From Neisseria macacae ATCC 33926 (GTDB taxonomy: Bacteria > Pseudomonadota > Gammaproteobacteria > Burkholderiales > Neisseriaceae), in contig NZ_CP094241.1 of NCBI RefSeq assembly GCF_022749495.1, positions 1,550,001 to 1,614,000 of the forward strand: a stretch of DNA of 64,000 nucleotides. Reading direction: 5' to 3'. The notes beneath the pieces are model-generated. The model had not been told where the DNA came from and did no database searches. It saw nothing but the letters and a program-made list of their open reading frames with translations. Positions 34,590-43,184 of the stretch are shown here, piece after piece. Every line of letters starts with the position of its first letter. The first letter of the stretch is position 1. Made by a program: the position numbers and the translations under genes.

Positions 34590-36770
34590 TCAAAACTTAT
34601 ACCTGAGCGTCCCCGACAGACTCCTCGGCTGGCCGTAGTCGTGGTACGCCGTATCCATGCGGTAGCGTTTGTCGAATACGTTGTCGAAATTCAGCGTCAG
34701 TTCGGCGTTTTTCGAAACTTGGTACTGCGCGTTCAGGTCGACCACGGCGAAGGATTTTTGGCGGGAGAAGACGCGGGCGCGTTCTTTGGCTTCATCGTCG
34801 TCAAACTCGATATTGCTGAGGTCACTGTATTTGTCCACAAAGGTCTTGCTTTGCCAGCGCACGCCGCCGCCAAGGGTCCAGCGGGTTTTGGGCAGGCGGT
34901 AGGTGGTGAAGAGTTTGAAGCTGTGGCGCGGGTCGTATTGGCTGTTGGGCCGGTTGCCGTTTTCTTCGCGGGTCAGGTGCGACTGCACGCCCGCGCTGAT
35001 GTCCCAGCCTTCGGCGGGCGAGCCGCTGATTTCGGCTTCCCAGCCGTGGGCTTTGGTATTCGCTGCGCGGTAGTAGGTGTCGTCGTTGTCAAATTTGCCC
35101 GCTTCGACGGGGACGTTGCGTCGTTTAGATTGGAACACCGACAGCGAGGCGTTCAGACGGCCTTCGAGCCATTCGCCTTTCAGTCCAGCCTCGACGGTGC
35201 GGCCGGTAATCGGATCGATGGGGCGGCGGTTGATGTCTGTTTCGCCGTTTTCGTGCGGCTTGAACAGGCGGCTGTAGGAGGCGTAGGCGGAGAGGTTGTC
35301 AGTGAGGTCGTAGGTGATGCCGGCGTAGGGGGCGAAGCGGCCTTCTTTGGCTTCCGTATTCGGGCTGCCGCCAACCGGTATGGCTTGGTAATGGTAGCGG
35401 GCGTAGTTGGCGCCCAAAAGCAGCGAGAGTTTGTCGGTGGCGTGCAGGCGGGTGGCGGCATAGCCGCTGATTTGGCGTGTCGCGATGGTGTCTCCCTCCC
35501 ATTTCCAGTCGTTGACGGAAGCGATGGCGGGATAGTCGCGGCGGCGTATGAAATCGTAGATGTCGTCTATGGAATAGTTGCCTTCAGAGTTTGCCCAGGC
35601 GCGTTTGTTCCGCGTGCGGTAGCCTCCGATGCCGAATACGGCTTCGTGTTTGCGCCCCCATAAATCGTATTGCCCGTTGAGCTTGAAGCTGAAGGCATGG
35701 CTGACGATATTGTCGGCCATTTTATAAAATTTGGCTCCGGCCGAGCTGTCGTCGTGCCTGAGATAGTTGTATGGGGCGTCACCCATACCGGGATTGAAGG
35801 TTTTCTCACGGTTGTAGCGGTATTCCAGCTTGGCTTTCCAGTTGTTTTCAAAGCGGTGTTCCAGTCCGGTAAAGAGTTCCGTCGCGCGTTCCCTATAGCT
35901 GCTGCCTTTGATTTTGTTGTTGTCACGGATACCGAAGCGGGTGGGGTAGCCTGCGCTGTCGTAAACGGGCAGGTCCCCGCCGTAAAATTCTTTTTCGCGC
36001 GCGCGCTGGTGGTTGATGCCGGCGTAGGCGGTGGTTTGCGGCGAAAAGTCGTATTCGGCAATGCCGTAAACCATGCCGCTGCGGTCGCGCGCCCCCTCGG
36101 TCCAATGCCGCCCGCCCTCGGCGTTGACCACGGCGCGACCGCGCAGGCTGCCGCTTGGGTTGAGCGGCCCGGACACATCGGCCTCGGCATTCCAACGCCG
36201 CCATCTGCCGATGCCGACGGAAATTTCAGCCTGCCGCTCTTTGGTCGGACGCTTGCGTACCAGGTTCACCGTCGCACTCGGGTCGCCCACGCTGCCCTGC
36301 AAGGTGGAAGTGCCGCGCACGACTTCCACCCGCTCGTACGCGCCCGAGTTCAGCAGTTGGTTGCCGTCGATTTCGGTGGTCATGCCGTCTATCTGGTAAT
36401 CGTTGACCTTCTCGCCGCGCGCATACATGTTGGTTACCGCATAGCGCGAACTTGCCGGATTGCCGCTGATACCGTTGACCCATGAGAGCGCGTCGTAAAC
36501 GCTGCGCTTGCCTTGGTCCTTCATCTGTTTGTCGGTTACCACGCTCACGCTCTGCGGCACCTCGCTCAGCGTCAGCGGCATCCCCGTCGCGGCGTAAGTG
36601 CCCGAAGCGGTATAGCCCTTGTTCAACGACTTCTGCCGCTTACCGCGCACGGTAACAGTGGAAAGGGTAACTGCTGCCGGTTCGGCATCGGCGGGAACGT
36701 ATGCGTCCGCCGCCTGCGTGCAGACAGGCAGGATAAGTAACAGCGGCGCGCTCAAATGGTAAAACTTCAT
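34590..36770 (-). CDS. TonB-dependent ferric-siderophore receptor (FhuE-like)
   Basis: 726-residue outer-membrane receptor. Signal peptide (MKFYHLSAPLLLILPVCTQAADA), a TonB-box-like LSTVTVRGKR, the plug domain (LSEVPQSVSVVTDKQMKDQ, the DGMTTEID block) and a beta-barrel ending in the outer-membrane signature ...GTLRYKF. Similarity in layout is to the FhuE/FpvA/hydroxamate class. Located upstream of the DUF3649-PepSY-DUF3325 operon on the same strand, so the pair probably handles a siderophore. A reverse AGGCCGTCTGAA (35152-35163) lies in the gene. An AAAGGAG ribosome binding site precedes the ATG. Confidence 0.88.
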   Translation of the reverse strand: MKFYHLSAPLLLILPVCTQAADAYVPADAEPAAVTLSTVTVRGKRQKSLNKGYTASGTYAATGMPLTLSEVPQSVSVVTDKQMKDQGKRSVYDALSWVNGISGNPASSRYAVTNMYARGEKVNDYQIDGMTTEIDGNQLLNSGAYERVEVVRGTSTLQGSVGDPSATVNLVRKRPTKERQAEISVGIGRWRRWNAEADVSGPLNPSGSLRGRAVVNAEGGRHWTEGARDRSGMVYGIAEYDFSPQTTAYAGINHQRAREKEFYGGDLPVYDSAGYPTRFGIRDNNKIKGSSYRERATELFTGLEHRFENNWKAKLEYRYNREKTFNPGMGDAPYNYLRHDDSSAGAKFYKMADNIVSHAFSFKLNGQYDLWGRKHEAVFGIGGYRTRNKRAWANSEGNYSIDDIYDFIRRRDYPAIASVNDWKWEGDTIATRQISGYAATRLHATDKLSLLLGANYARYHYQAIPVGGSPNTEAKEGRFAPYAGITYDLTDNLSAYASYSRLFKPHENGETDINRRPIDPITGRTVEAGLKGEWLEGRLNASLSVFQSKRRNVPVEAGKFDNDDTYYRAANTKAHGWEAEISGSPAEGWDISAGVQSHLTREENGNRPNSQYDPRHSFKLFTTYRLPKTRWTLGGGVRWQSKTFVDKYSDLSNIEFDDDEAKERARVFSRQKSFAVVDLNAQYQVSKNAELTLNFDNVFDKRYRMDTAYHDYGQPRSLSGTLRYKF

Positions 36771-37179
36771 TGCTACAAATTCTCCTTTTCAAGTTCAAAC
36801 AATAGATTGATAGGATTGATAATAATTTTTGTATAAAAATTGGTAATTTTGTTTCATTTTGTTTTATTCGGAAGACGGGGTAGAAAAATGCAAAACGGGC
36901 AGGACGCTATGATGCGGTGAACAGGGATAGGAAAAAGAAATGACAGAGGGTTTGTAAAAGTTTGGAAAGGGGATATTGAATACCGTCATTCCCACCCCAG
37001 TCTACGCGAAGGCAGGCTGAGACGAGAATCCAACACTTTGGATTTCTGGAATCTCTGGAAAATTACTGCAGCCCGTCAGTTCGTTGTTTAATTGGGTTAA
37101 ATTGGCAAACAAGCGTCGGAATTTTGTTACACTCTGGGTTCTTTACACTTCACACTCACACATCACACAAGGAGGCTTT
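36771..37179. other. Intergenic region, receptor / YidB-like gene
   Basis: 409 bases between divergent genes. The left 120 are AT-rich (receptor promoter, Fur-like site). 36982-37050 is a degraded dRS3/NIME relic (GTCATTCCCACCCC...). The right part holds the promoter of the YidB-like gene. No other gene seen. Confidence 0.6.
36813..36831 (-). promoter_or_regulatory. Possible Fur box
   Basis: GGATTGATAATAATTTTTG, upstream of the siderophore receptor, contains GATAAT-type half sites. It fits iron-dependent repression but is only a loose match. Confidence 0.35.
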
Positions 37180-37599
37180 ATGGCATTAATGGACAGTTTG
37201 TTGAACGTGGCGGCGCAAGCCTTGGGCGGCAAAGACGAAAACGGACAAAACTCGCTGACCGAAATGGCGATGAATTTGGTACAACAACAAGGCGGCGTGG
37301 GCAATCTGATTAATCAATTGCAACAAGGCGGGCTGGGCGACGTATTGAACAGCTGGGTTTCCAACCAACAAAGCAATCTGCCTGTATCCGGCAGCGATTT
37401 GCAAAACGCTTTGGGCAGCGATGCCATCAGCCAAGTAGCGCAAAAGTTCGGTCTCGACAGCCAGCAAGCCGGCGATATGTTGGCGCAGATTCTGCCCAAT
37501 CTGGTGGACAAAGCCACGCCGAACGGTTCTGCGCAGGATGCGGACGGATTCGGTTTGGACGATATTGCTTCGGCGATATTGAAAAACTTTACCAAGTAA
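37180..37599 (+). CDS. YidB/DUF937 family protein
   Basis: 139 residues, acidic, rich in Gln, Gly and Asn (MALMDSLLNVAAQALGGKDENGQNSLTE, QQGGVGNLINQLQQGGLGDVLNSWVS). This is the YidB/DUF937 pattern; function unknown. The start at 37180 follows a perfect AAGGAGG at 5 bases; a longer frame to 37084 has no such site and is rejected. Confidence 0.85.
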   Translation: MALMDSLLNVAAQALGGKDENGQNSLTEMAMNLVQQQGGVGNLINQLQQGGLGDVLNSWVSNQQSNLPVSGSDLQNALGSDAISQVAQKFGLDSQQAGDMLAQILPNLVDKATPNGSAQDADGFGLDDIASAILKNFTK

Positions 37600-37619
37600 G
37601 CAGCACGAAAAATACAAAA

Positions 37620-37650
37620 AGGTCGTCTGAAAAACGTTTTCAGACGACCT
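37620..37650. terminator. Inverted uptake-sequence terminator
   Basis: AGGTCGTCTGAA (37620-37631) and TTCAGACGACCT (37639-37650) between convergent YidB-like and DedA genes. Confidence 0.8.
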
Positions 37651-37673
37651 TCTCTTATGGTTCAAATTGTTTC

Positions 37674-38312
37674 TTATTTCTTCGCCGCCCTTCTCGCGCG
37701 GATGACTTCGACCACACCCGGCAGGATGGAAATTACGATAATCGCCACCATCACTAAAGCCAGATTGTTTTTGACAACCGGAATATTGGCGAAGAAATAG
37801 CCGGCATAGGAAAACGACAAGACCCACAATACCGCGCCGATGATGTTGTAGCGGATGAAGGTGCCGTAGTGCATACTGCCCATGCCCGCGACAAACGGGG
37901 CGAACGTCCGCACAATCGGGACGAAGCGGGCGATGATGATGGTTTTGCCGCCGTGTTTTTCGTAGAACGCGTGGGTTTTCTCCAAATACGACTGGCGGAA
38001 GATTTTGGAATCGGGGTTGGCAAAGAGTTTGCGCCCGAAAAATTTGCCGATCATGAAGTTGGCGGCATCGCCCAAAATCGCGGCGGCCAAAAGCAGCGCG
38101 ATCATGACATGAATATTCATGCTGCCGACCGCGGCAATCCCGCCCGCGGCAAACAGCAGCGAATCGCCCGGCAGAAACGGCGTAACCACCAAACCGGTTT
38201 CGCAGAAAATAATCAAAAACAACACCGCGTAAATCCATACGCCGTATTGCGCGGAAATCTCAACCAAATGCTGGTCGATGTGGAGGATAAAATCAATAAG
38301 GGTCGAAATCAC
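37674..38312 (-). CDS. DedA-family membrane protein
   Basis: 212-residue inner-membrane protein with about five helices and the SNARE-associated/VTT domain signature: ETGLVVTPFLPGDSLLFAAG and GRFVPIVRTFAPFVAGMGSM-type block (here ARFVPIVRTFAPFVAGMG). DedA proteins are flippases or exchangers for undecaprenyl phosphate and other lipids in several bacteria; specificity here is not known. Basic C-terminus (RARRAAKK). Confidence 0.92.
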   Translation of the reverse strand: MISTLIDFILHIDQHLVEISAQYGVWIYAVLFLIIFCETGLVVTPFLPGDSLLFAAGGIAAVGSMNIHVMIALLLAAAILGDAANFMIGKFFGRKLFANPDSKIFRQSYLEKTHAFYEKHGGKTIIIARFVPIVRTFAPFVAGMGSMHYGTFIRYNIIGAVLWVLSFSYAGYFFANIPVVKNNLALVMVAIIVISILPGVVEVIRARRAAKK

Positions 38313-38490
38313 GAGATTTTCCTGAAATAAAAAAGACAGGGGTCGTCTGAAAACAGACGCGTTGCCAAATGTCCGCCATTGTATATGAAACCCATGCCGC
38401 GCGCCCCTTTTTCAGACGACCCCGCGCCTTGATACGCGTTGACAAAACAACGTACAATAAACCCGATTCCAACCCATCCGGTATGCCTTT

Positions 38491-39159
38491 GTGAACCAGC
38501 TTATTTTCGACTTCGCCGAACGCGGCTATCCCGGTTTCGACAAATTCCTCGGAACGGAAAATGCCGAACTGGTCTATGTGTTACAGCATAAACACGACCC
38601 GTTTATCTACGTTTGGGGCGAAGAAGGCGCGGGCAAAAGCCACCTGCTGCGCGCATGGGTCGCCCAAGCGCTCGACGCAGGGAAAAAAGCCGTCTATATC
38701 GACGCTGCCGCCACGCCCCTGACCGAAGCCGCCTTTGAAGCCGAATACCTCGCCATCGACCAAATCGAAAAACTGGGCAACGAAGAACAAGCCCTCCTGT
38801 TTGCCGTATTCAACCGCTTCCGCAACAGCGGCAAAGGCTTTCTGCTGTTAAGTTCCGAACACACACCCCAACAGCTCGTCATCCGTGAAGACTTGCGTAC
38901 CCGCATGGCGTACTGCCTCGTTTACGAAGTCAAACCCCTGACCGACCAAGAAAAAATCGACGCGCTCGTCAGCATGGCGGCGGCGCGCCAAGTCACCATA
39001 GACCCCGAAATCTTCGAATACCTGCTCAACCACTGGCGGCGCGACATGGACAGCCTGATGCAGATGCTCGACACGCTGGACAACTACGCCGTTACCATGG
39101 GCAAACGCATTACCCTGCCGCTTCTGCGCCAGCTTTTGAAACAACAGGAAACCCAATGA
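38491..39159 (+). CDS. hda: DnaA regulatory inactivator Hda
   Basis: 222-residue AAA+ protein from a GTG start. The phosphate loop reads WGEEGAGKSHLLRAW; sensor and arginine-finger regions follow, as in a DnaA domain III without the DNA-binding domain. The N-terminal NQLIFDF is the clamp-binding motif. Hda with the beta clamp converts DnaA-ATP to DnaA-ADP after initiation. Its stop overlaps the start of the next gene by the ATGA arrangement. Confidence 0.9.
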   Translation: MNQLIFDFAERGYPGFDKFLGTENAELVYVLQHKHDPFIYVWGEEGAGKSHLLRAWVAQALDAGKKAVYIDAAATPLTEAAFEAEYLAIDQIEKLGNEEQALLFAVFNRFRNSGKGFLLLSSEHTPQQLVIREDLRTRMAYCLVYEVKPLTDQEKIDALVSMAAARQVTIDPEIFEYLLNHWRRDMDSLMQMLDTLDNYAVTMGKRITLPLLRQLLKQQETQ

Positions 39160-39824
39160 AAAACCTCGCCATCTTCGACCTCGACAACACCCTCATCAAC
39201 ACCGATTCCGACCACTCTTGGCCGCAATACCTCATCAAAAAAGGGCTGGTTGACGTTGCCGAAACCGAAGCGCAAAACGAAAAATTCTACCGCGACTACC
39301 AAAACGGCTGCCTCGACATCGACGCCTTCCTTAAATTCCACCTCGCCCCGCTCGCCCGTTACAGCAAAGAAGAGCTGGCAGAATTTCACCGCGAATTTAT
39401 GGCGGAGTTCATCACGCCCCACATCTCGCCCATGCAGCGTATGCTGGTGCAGAGCCATCAAATGGCGGGCGACGAAACCCTCGTCATCTCCTCGACCAAC
39501 GAGTTCATCATCACCCCCATCTGCCACCTTTTCGGCATCACCAACATCATCGGCACCCAACTCGAAACCGGTGTCGACGGCCGCTACACCGGCAACTACA
39601 TCGGCACGCCCAGCCTCAAAGAAGGCAAAATCACCCGCCTGAACCAATGGCTCGCCGAACGCGGCGAAACGCTCGAAAGCTATGGCAAAACCTATTTTTA
39701 CAGCGACTCCAAAAACGACCTGCCACTGCTGCGCCTCGTCAACGAACCCGTCGCCGTCAACCCCGATGCCGAGCTGGAACAGGAAGCCAAAGCAAAAGGT
39801 TGGCCGATATTGAACTTCAAATAA
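39156..39824 (+). CDS. HAD-IB family phosphatase (SerB-like)
   Basis: 222 residues. Motif I is DLDNTLINTDS (nucleophile Asp), motif II the Ser/Thr in VISSTNEFI and motif III/IV in YFYSDSKNDLPLL. It is the family-IB form with SerB-like hydrolases; substrate not fixed. ATGA overlap with hda, so cotranslated. The GSPSLKEGKI-type tail is normal for the family. Confidence 0.88.
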   Translation: MKNLAIFDLDNTLINTDSDHSWPQYLIKKGLVDVAETEAQNEKFYRDYQNGCLDIDAFLKFHLAPLARYSKEELAEFHREFMAEFITPHISPMQRMLVQSHQMAGDETLVISSTNEFIITPICHLFGITNIIGTQLETGVDGRYTGNYIGTPSLKEGKITRLNQWLAERGETLESYGKTYFYSDSKNDLPLLRLVNEPVAVNPDAELEQEAKAKGWPILNFK

Positions 39825-39860
39825 GCAAAACCGCACCCGCCGCCCAAACGGGCGCAACTC

Positions 39861-39960
39861 CGTAGCGTGGGCTTAGCCCACGAAAAACAAAGGTCGTCTG
39901 AAAATAGCACAACCCCGTAGCGTGGGCTGTGCCCACGAAAAACAAAAGGTTGTCTGAAAA
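39861..39960. repeat. Tandem repeat: palindrome CGTGGGCT/AGCCCACG plus uptake sequence
   Basis: Two copies of a unit of about 45 bases (from 39861 and 39916): CGTAGCGTGGGCTTAGCCCACGAAA in the first; the second reads GGGCTGTGCCCACG. Each is followed by AAAACAAAGGTCGTCTGAAA or a variant with one change. The inner part is a stem of 8 bases. It lies between the HAD gene and the TonB-domain gene. Confidence 0.85.
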
Positions 39961-40015
39961 CAAATCAAAAACAACCCCCTAAACCCGCTATAAATCTACA
40001 AATAAGGAAAACAAT

Positions 40016-40315
40016 ATGTCCATCCGCGCCGTCATCCCCGCCCTGCTGCTTGCCTTCGTCCTACCCGCAACCGCGCAAACCGTCAACCCGGCAGAATACG
40101 CCCCCGCATCCAATAATCCCACGCAACCCATCAAACCCGTCAAACTGTCCATCCTAGTTTCCCCCGAAGGCAAAGCCGTAGAAGTCAGCATCCTCGAATC
40201 CAGCGGTTATGAAGGGCTCGACGAAACAGCCGTGGCAACCGCCAAAAAAGACAAATACAAAGCCGCCGGATACTGGGTGAAATATAAAGGAACCATCGAG
40301 TTTAAAAACCAATAG
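40016..40315 (+). CDS. Stand-alone TonB C-terminal-domain periplasmic protein
   Basis: 99 residues: signal peptide MSIRAVIPALLLAFVLPATA and then a TonB_C-type fold (PVKLSILVSPEGKAVEVSILESSGYEGLDETAVATAKKDKYKAAGYWVKYKGTIEF). It lacks the membrane anchor and proline-rich region of real TonB, so it is a soluble periplasmic protein with a TonB-like domain. No clear partner. RBS AAGGAAAA before the ATG. Confidence 0.85.
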   Translation: MSIRAVIPALLLAFVLPATAQTVNPAEYAPASNNPTQPIKPVKLSILVSPEGKAVEVSILESSGYEGLDETAVATAKKDKYKAAGYWVKYKGTIEFKNQ

Positions 40316-40325
40316 GTCGTCTGAA

Positions 40326-40646
40326 ATGTCCGCATTCAAACCCGTCATCGTTACCACCACCGCCCCGACCCGCGAAGAAGCCGAAAAAATCGGCAGCCTG
40401 CTTTTGGAAAAGCAACTCGCCGCCTGCGTGCAATACGAAGCCATCACCAGCCAATACCTTTGGAACGGCGAAATCTGCCGCGACGACGAAATCCGCATCA
40501 CCATCAAAACCTCGCGCCACTGCTACCGCGAAATCCAAAAAACCATCATCGCCAACCACAGCTACGAATGCCCGCAAATCCTGATGCAAAACGTATCGCG
40601 CGGATACGCCCCCTATTTGCGCTGGCTGAAGCAGAGTTTAGGTTGA
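40326..40646 (+). CDS. cutA: Divalent-cation tolerance protein CutA
   Basis: 106-residue trimeric cytoplasmic protein. It shows the CutA pattern: TTAPTREEAEKIGSLLLEKQLAACVQYE, YLWNGEICRDDEIRITIKT and PQILMQNVSRGYAPYLRWL. Linked to copper and other divalent metal tolerance in E. coli, though its role is debated. A uptake sequence overlaps its upstream edge (about 40315). Confidence 0.93.
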   Translation: MSAFKPVIVTTTAPTREEAEKIGSLLLEKQLAACVQYEAITSQYLWNGEICRDDEIRITIKTSRHCYREIQKTIIANHSYECPQILMQNVSRGYAPYLRWLKQSLG

Positions 40647-40740
40647 TAAAACAGCCGCGCCGTCTGAAAAACGCTCAAGCATCATTATGAATTTACAGGG
40701 AAGTCCACTATAATGACGGCTTTTGATTTTCAGACGACCT

Positions 40741-40847
40741 TATAGTGGATTAACTTTAAACCAGTACGGCGTTGCCTCGCCTTGTCGTACTATCTGTACT
40801 GTCTGCGGCTTCGTCGCCTTGTCCTGATTTAAATTTAATCCACTATA
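40741..40847. repeat. Correia element (CREE), 107 bp, upstream of panD
   Basis: TATAGTGGATTAA at 40741 to TTAATCCACTATA ending at 40847, in the opposite internal orientation to 14163 and 16106. A reverse uptake sequence abuts it directly. It ends 36 bases before panD and may supply or alter its promoter. Confidence 0.95.
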
Positions 40848-40883
40848 CGTCTGCATCCGCAATCCCAAACCAAAAGGAAACCC

Positions 40884-41267
40884 ATGTTCCGCACCATGCT
40901 CGGCGGCAAGATACACCGCGCCACCGTTACCGAAGCCGACCTTAACTACGTCGGCAGCATCACCGTAGACCAAGACCTGCTCGACGCCGCAGGCATCCTC
41001 GTTAACGAAAAAGTCGCCATCGTCAACAACAACAACGGCGAACGCTTCGAAACCTACACCATCCCCGGCGAACGCGGCAGCGGCGTCGTCTGCCTCAACG
41101 GCGCCGCCGCACGGCTCGTCCAAAAAGGCGACATCGTCATCATCATGTCCTACGTCATGCTGTCCGAACCCGAAATCGCCGCGCACGAACCCAAAGTCGT
41201 CCTCGTGGACGAACACAACAAAATCCGCGACATCCTCTCCTACGAGCCGCCGCACACCGTCCTATAA
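40884..41267 (+). CDS. panD: Aspartate 1-decarboxylase
   Basis: Makes beta-alanine for pantothenate/CoA synthesis. The 127-residue proenzyme self-cleaves between Gly24 and Ser25 in NYVGSITVD, giving a pyruvoyl cofactor. All conserved segments are present (LVNEKVAIVNNNNGERFETYTI, GERGSGVVCLNGAAARLV). A good AAGGAAAC ribosome binding site precedes the ATG. Confidence 0.96.
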   Translation: MFRTMLGGKIHRATVTEADLNYVGSITVDQDLLDAAGILVNEKVAIVNNNNGERFETYTIPGERGSGVVCLNGAAARLVQKGDIVIIMSYVMLSEPEIAAHEPKVVLVDEHNKIRDILSYEPPHTVL

Positions 41268-41274
41268 AACACAA

Positions 41275-41335
41275 AGGTCGTCTGAAACCGCAAAATCCGC
41301 TTTCAGACGACCTTTCAGCCATTTTCAGACGACCT
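41275..41335. terminator. Three uptake sequences, inverted
   Basis: One forward (41275-41286) and two reverse copies (41302-41313 and 41324-41335), between panD and kdsA. The first two form the terminator stem. Confidence 0.8.
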
Positions 41336-41354
41336 TCGAGAAAGCCCCATCATC

Positions 41355-42197
41355 ATGAACATCCGCATCAACAACCTCAACGTCGGCAACGACCTCCCCT
41401 TTACCCTGTTCGGCGGCATCAACGTCCTGGAAGACCTCGATTCCACCCTCAAAGCCTGCGAACAATACGTTAAAGTGACCGACAAACTCGGCATCCCCTA
41501 CGTCTTCAAAGCCTCCTTCGACAAAGCCAACCGCTCCTCCATCCACTCCTTCCGCGGCGTAGGTTTGGACGAAGGTATGAAAATCTTCCAAGCCGTCAAA
41601 CGCGAGTTTGACGTACCCGTCATTACCGACGTCCACGAACCCTACCAATGCGCCCCCGTCGCCGAAGTCTGCGACGTCATCCAACTGCCCGCCTTCCTCG
41701 CCCGTCAAACCGACCTCGTCGTCGCCATGGCAAAAACCGGCAACGTCATCAACATCAAAAAACCCCAGTTCCTCAGCCCCTCGCAGATGAAAAACATCGT
41801 CGAAAAATTCCAAGAAGCGGGCAACGGACAAATCATACTGTGCGAACGCGGCGCCAACTTCGGCTACGACAACCTCGTCGTCGATATGCTCGGCTTCGGC
41901 GTCATGAAGCAAACCTGCGGCGGCCTGCCCGTCATCTTCGACGTCACCCACTCCCTGCAAACCCGCGAATCCGGTGCGGCCGCATCCGGCGGACGGCGCG
42001 CGCAAGTGCTGGACTTGGCGCTCGCAGGCATGGCAACCCGCCTCGCAGGCCTCTTCCTCGAATCACACCCCAACCCCGACCAAGCCAAATGCGACGGCCC
42101 CAGCGCCCTGCCGCTCGCCCAACTGGAAGACTTCCTGACCCGCGTCAAAGCCGTGGACGAAACCGTCAAATCCTTCGCGCCTATGGACATCCGTTAA
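41355..42197 (+). CDS. kdsA: 3-deoxy-D-manno-octulosonate 8-phosphate synthase
   Basis: Condenses phosphoenolpyruvate with arabinose-5-phosphate to make Kdo-8-phosphate for lipooligosaccharide. The 280 residues have GGINVLEDLDSTLKACEQ, YVFKASFDKANRSSIHSFRG, TDVHEP and CERGANFGYDNLVVDM. The metal-type Cys seen in metal-dependent enzymes is not obvious. Length normal. Confidence 0.96.
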   Translation: MNIRINNLNVGNDLPFTLFGGINVLEDLDSTLKACEQYVKVTDKLGIPYVFKASFDKANRSSIHSFRGVGLDEGMKIFQAVKREFDVPVITDVHEPYQCAPVAEVCDVIQLPAFLARQTDLVVAMAKTGNVINIKKPQFLSPSQMKNIVEKFQEAGNGQIILCERGANFGYDNLVVDMLGFGVMKQTCGGLPVIFDVTHSLQTRESGAAASGGRRAQVLDLALAGMATRLAGLFLESHPNPDQAKCDGPSALPLAQLEDFLTRVKAVDETVKSFAPMDIR

Positions 42198-42413
42198 TGC
42201 GGCATGGCAAACGAAAGGTCGTCTGAAAATTGAATCGTCGGTTTACCTTGTGTAAACTGACGGTCAGGCGATTTTGTATTTCAATCGATTTTTCGATATA
42301 AAACAGTAAATACACAAACCATCAACATTGTGGGCAAACGCGAAAACCCCAAAAAACGGATTTGCCGCCTGCGCCCGATTCTTCAACTGCTCATTACATA
42401 TAAGGAAAACAAT

Positions 42414-42965
42414 ATGAAAACATGGAAAACCCTACTTGGCGCCGCCGCGTTCACCTTGACCCTGACTTCTGCCGCCGTGGCGGAGATGGCTTATGTACCG
42501 GGTCTGCACGTTACCGAACCCAACCAGCTCGTTACCGCCAAAAAAGTCAAACGCAAAGACTTGTTCGGCATGTGGGGCAACACCAGCAAAAACGCAGACG
42601 GCTCCCTGCTCAACGCCAGTCTGATGCGCCCCGACGGTACCGGCCGCGACCTGATTCATTTCCAAGCAAATTCCGGCGATACGACCACCATTACCCAAGA
42701 CTTCAAATGGAAATTCAGCCGTTGGAGACAAGAATTCCGTCAAACCATAACCAACTACACCGTCAGCCACAACGATGGCGCGCCCGAACAAAAACCTGAC
42801 GAAATTGGCAAAACCGTCAAATTCAAAGTTCCGCTGCTGCTGAAGCTGGAAGGCAAACCCAACGTATTGGAAATGACCAATAAAGAAGGTACAGACAGCG
42901 TCCGCTATTACCGCTACAACGAAGAAGCCATGCCTGATCTGCTGAAAAAACTGGAAGCGCAATAA
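42414..42965 (+). CDS. Secreted hypothetical protein, 183 aa
   Basis: Signal peptide MKTWKTLLGAAAFTLTLTSAAVA (cleavage about residue 23), then a mature domain of about 160 residues without recognised family (MAYVPGLHVTEPNQLV, KWKFSRWRQEFRQTITNY, VPLLLKLEGKPNVLEMTN). The AAGGAAAACAAT before the ATG is the same as at 40016. The upstream spacer 42198-42413 contains an uptake sequence and otherwise only AT-rich promoter-like DNA. Confidence 0.75.
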   Translation: MKTWKTLLGAAAFTLTLTSAAVAEMAYVPGLHVTEPNQLVTAKKVKRKDLFGMWGNTSKNADGSLLNASLMRPDGTGRDLIHFQANSGDTTTITQDFKWKFSRWRQEFRQTITNYTVSHNDGAPEQKPDEIGKTVKFKVPLLLKLEGKPNVLEMTNKEGTDSVRYYRYNEEAMPDLLKKLEAQ

Positions 42966-42985
42966 TCCATCTTCCCAATACAGAA

Positions 42986-43026
42986 AGGTCGTCTGAAAAC
43001 CTAATTTCAAGGTTTTCAGACGACCT
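42986..43026. terminator. Inverted uptake-sequence terminator
   Basis: AGGTCGTCTGAA (42986-42997) and TTCAGACGACCT (43015-43026), after the secreted protein gene. Confidence 0.8.
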
Positions 43027-43184
43027 TTCTGTTTTCTGTTACCCCTTAAAGATTTATAGTTCTTTGTAACTAAAAACAATCATCAATAATATTTACATTT
43101 CGAAATAAAAAGAGTAAGGTTGCCTTGCTTTTCGGGCTTTCCGTTGGCTTTTGAACCGTAAACAATCAAATTTGAGGAAGAAAC

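Noticed and set aside
37084..37179. Longer start for the YidB-like gene
   Set aside because: No ribosome binding site at 37084, while a perfect AAGGAGG stands before 37180.
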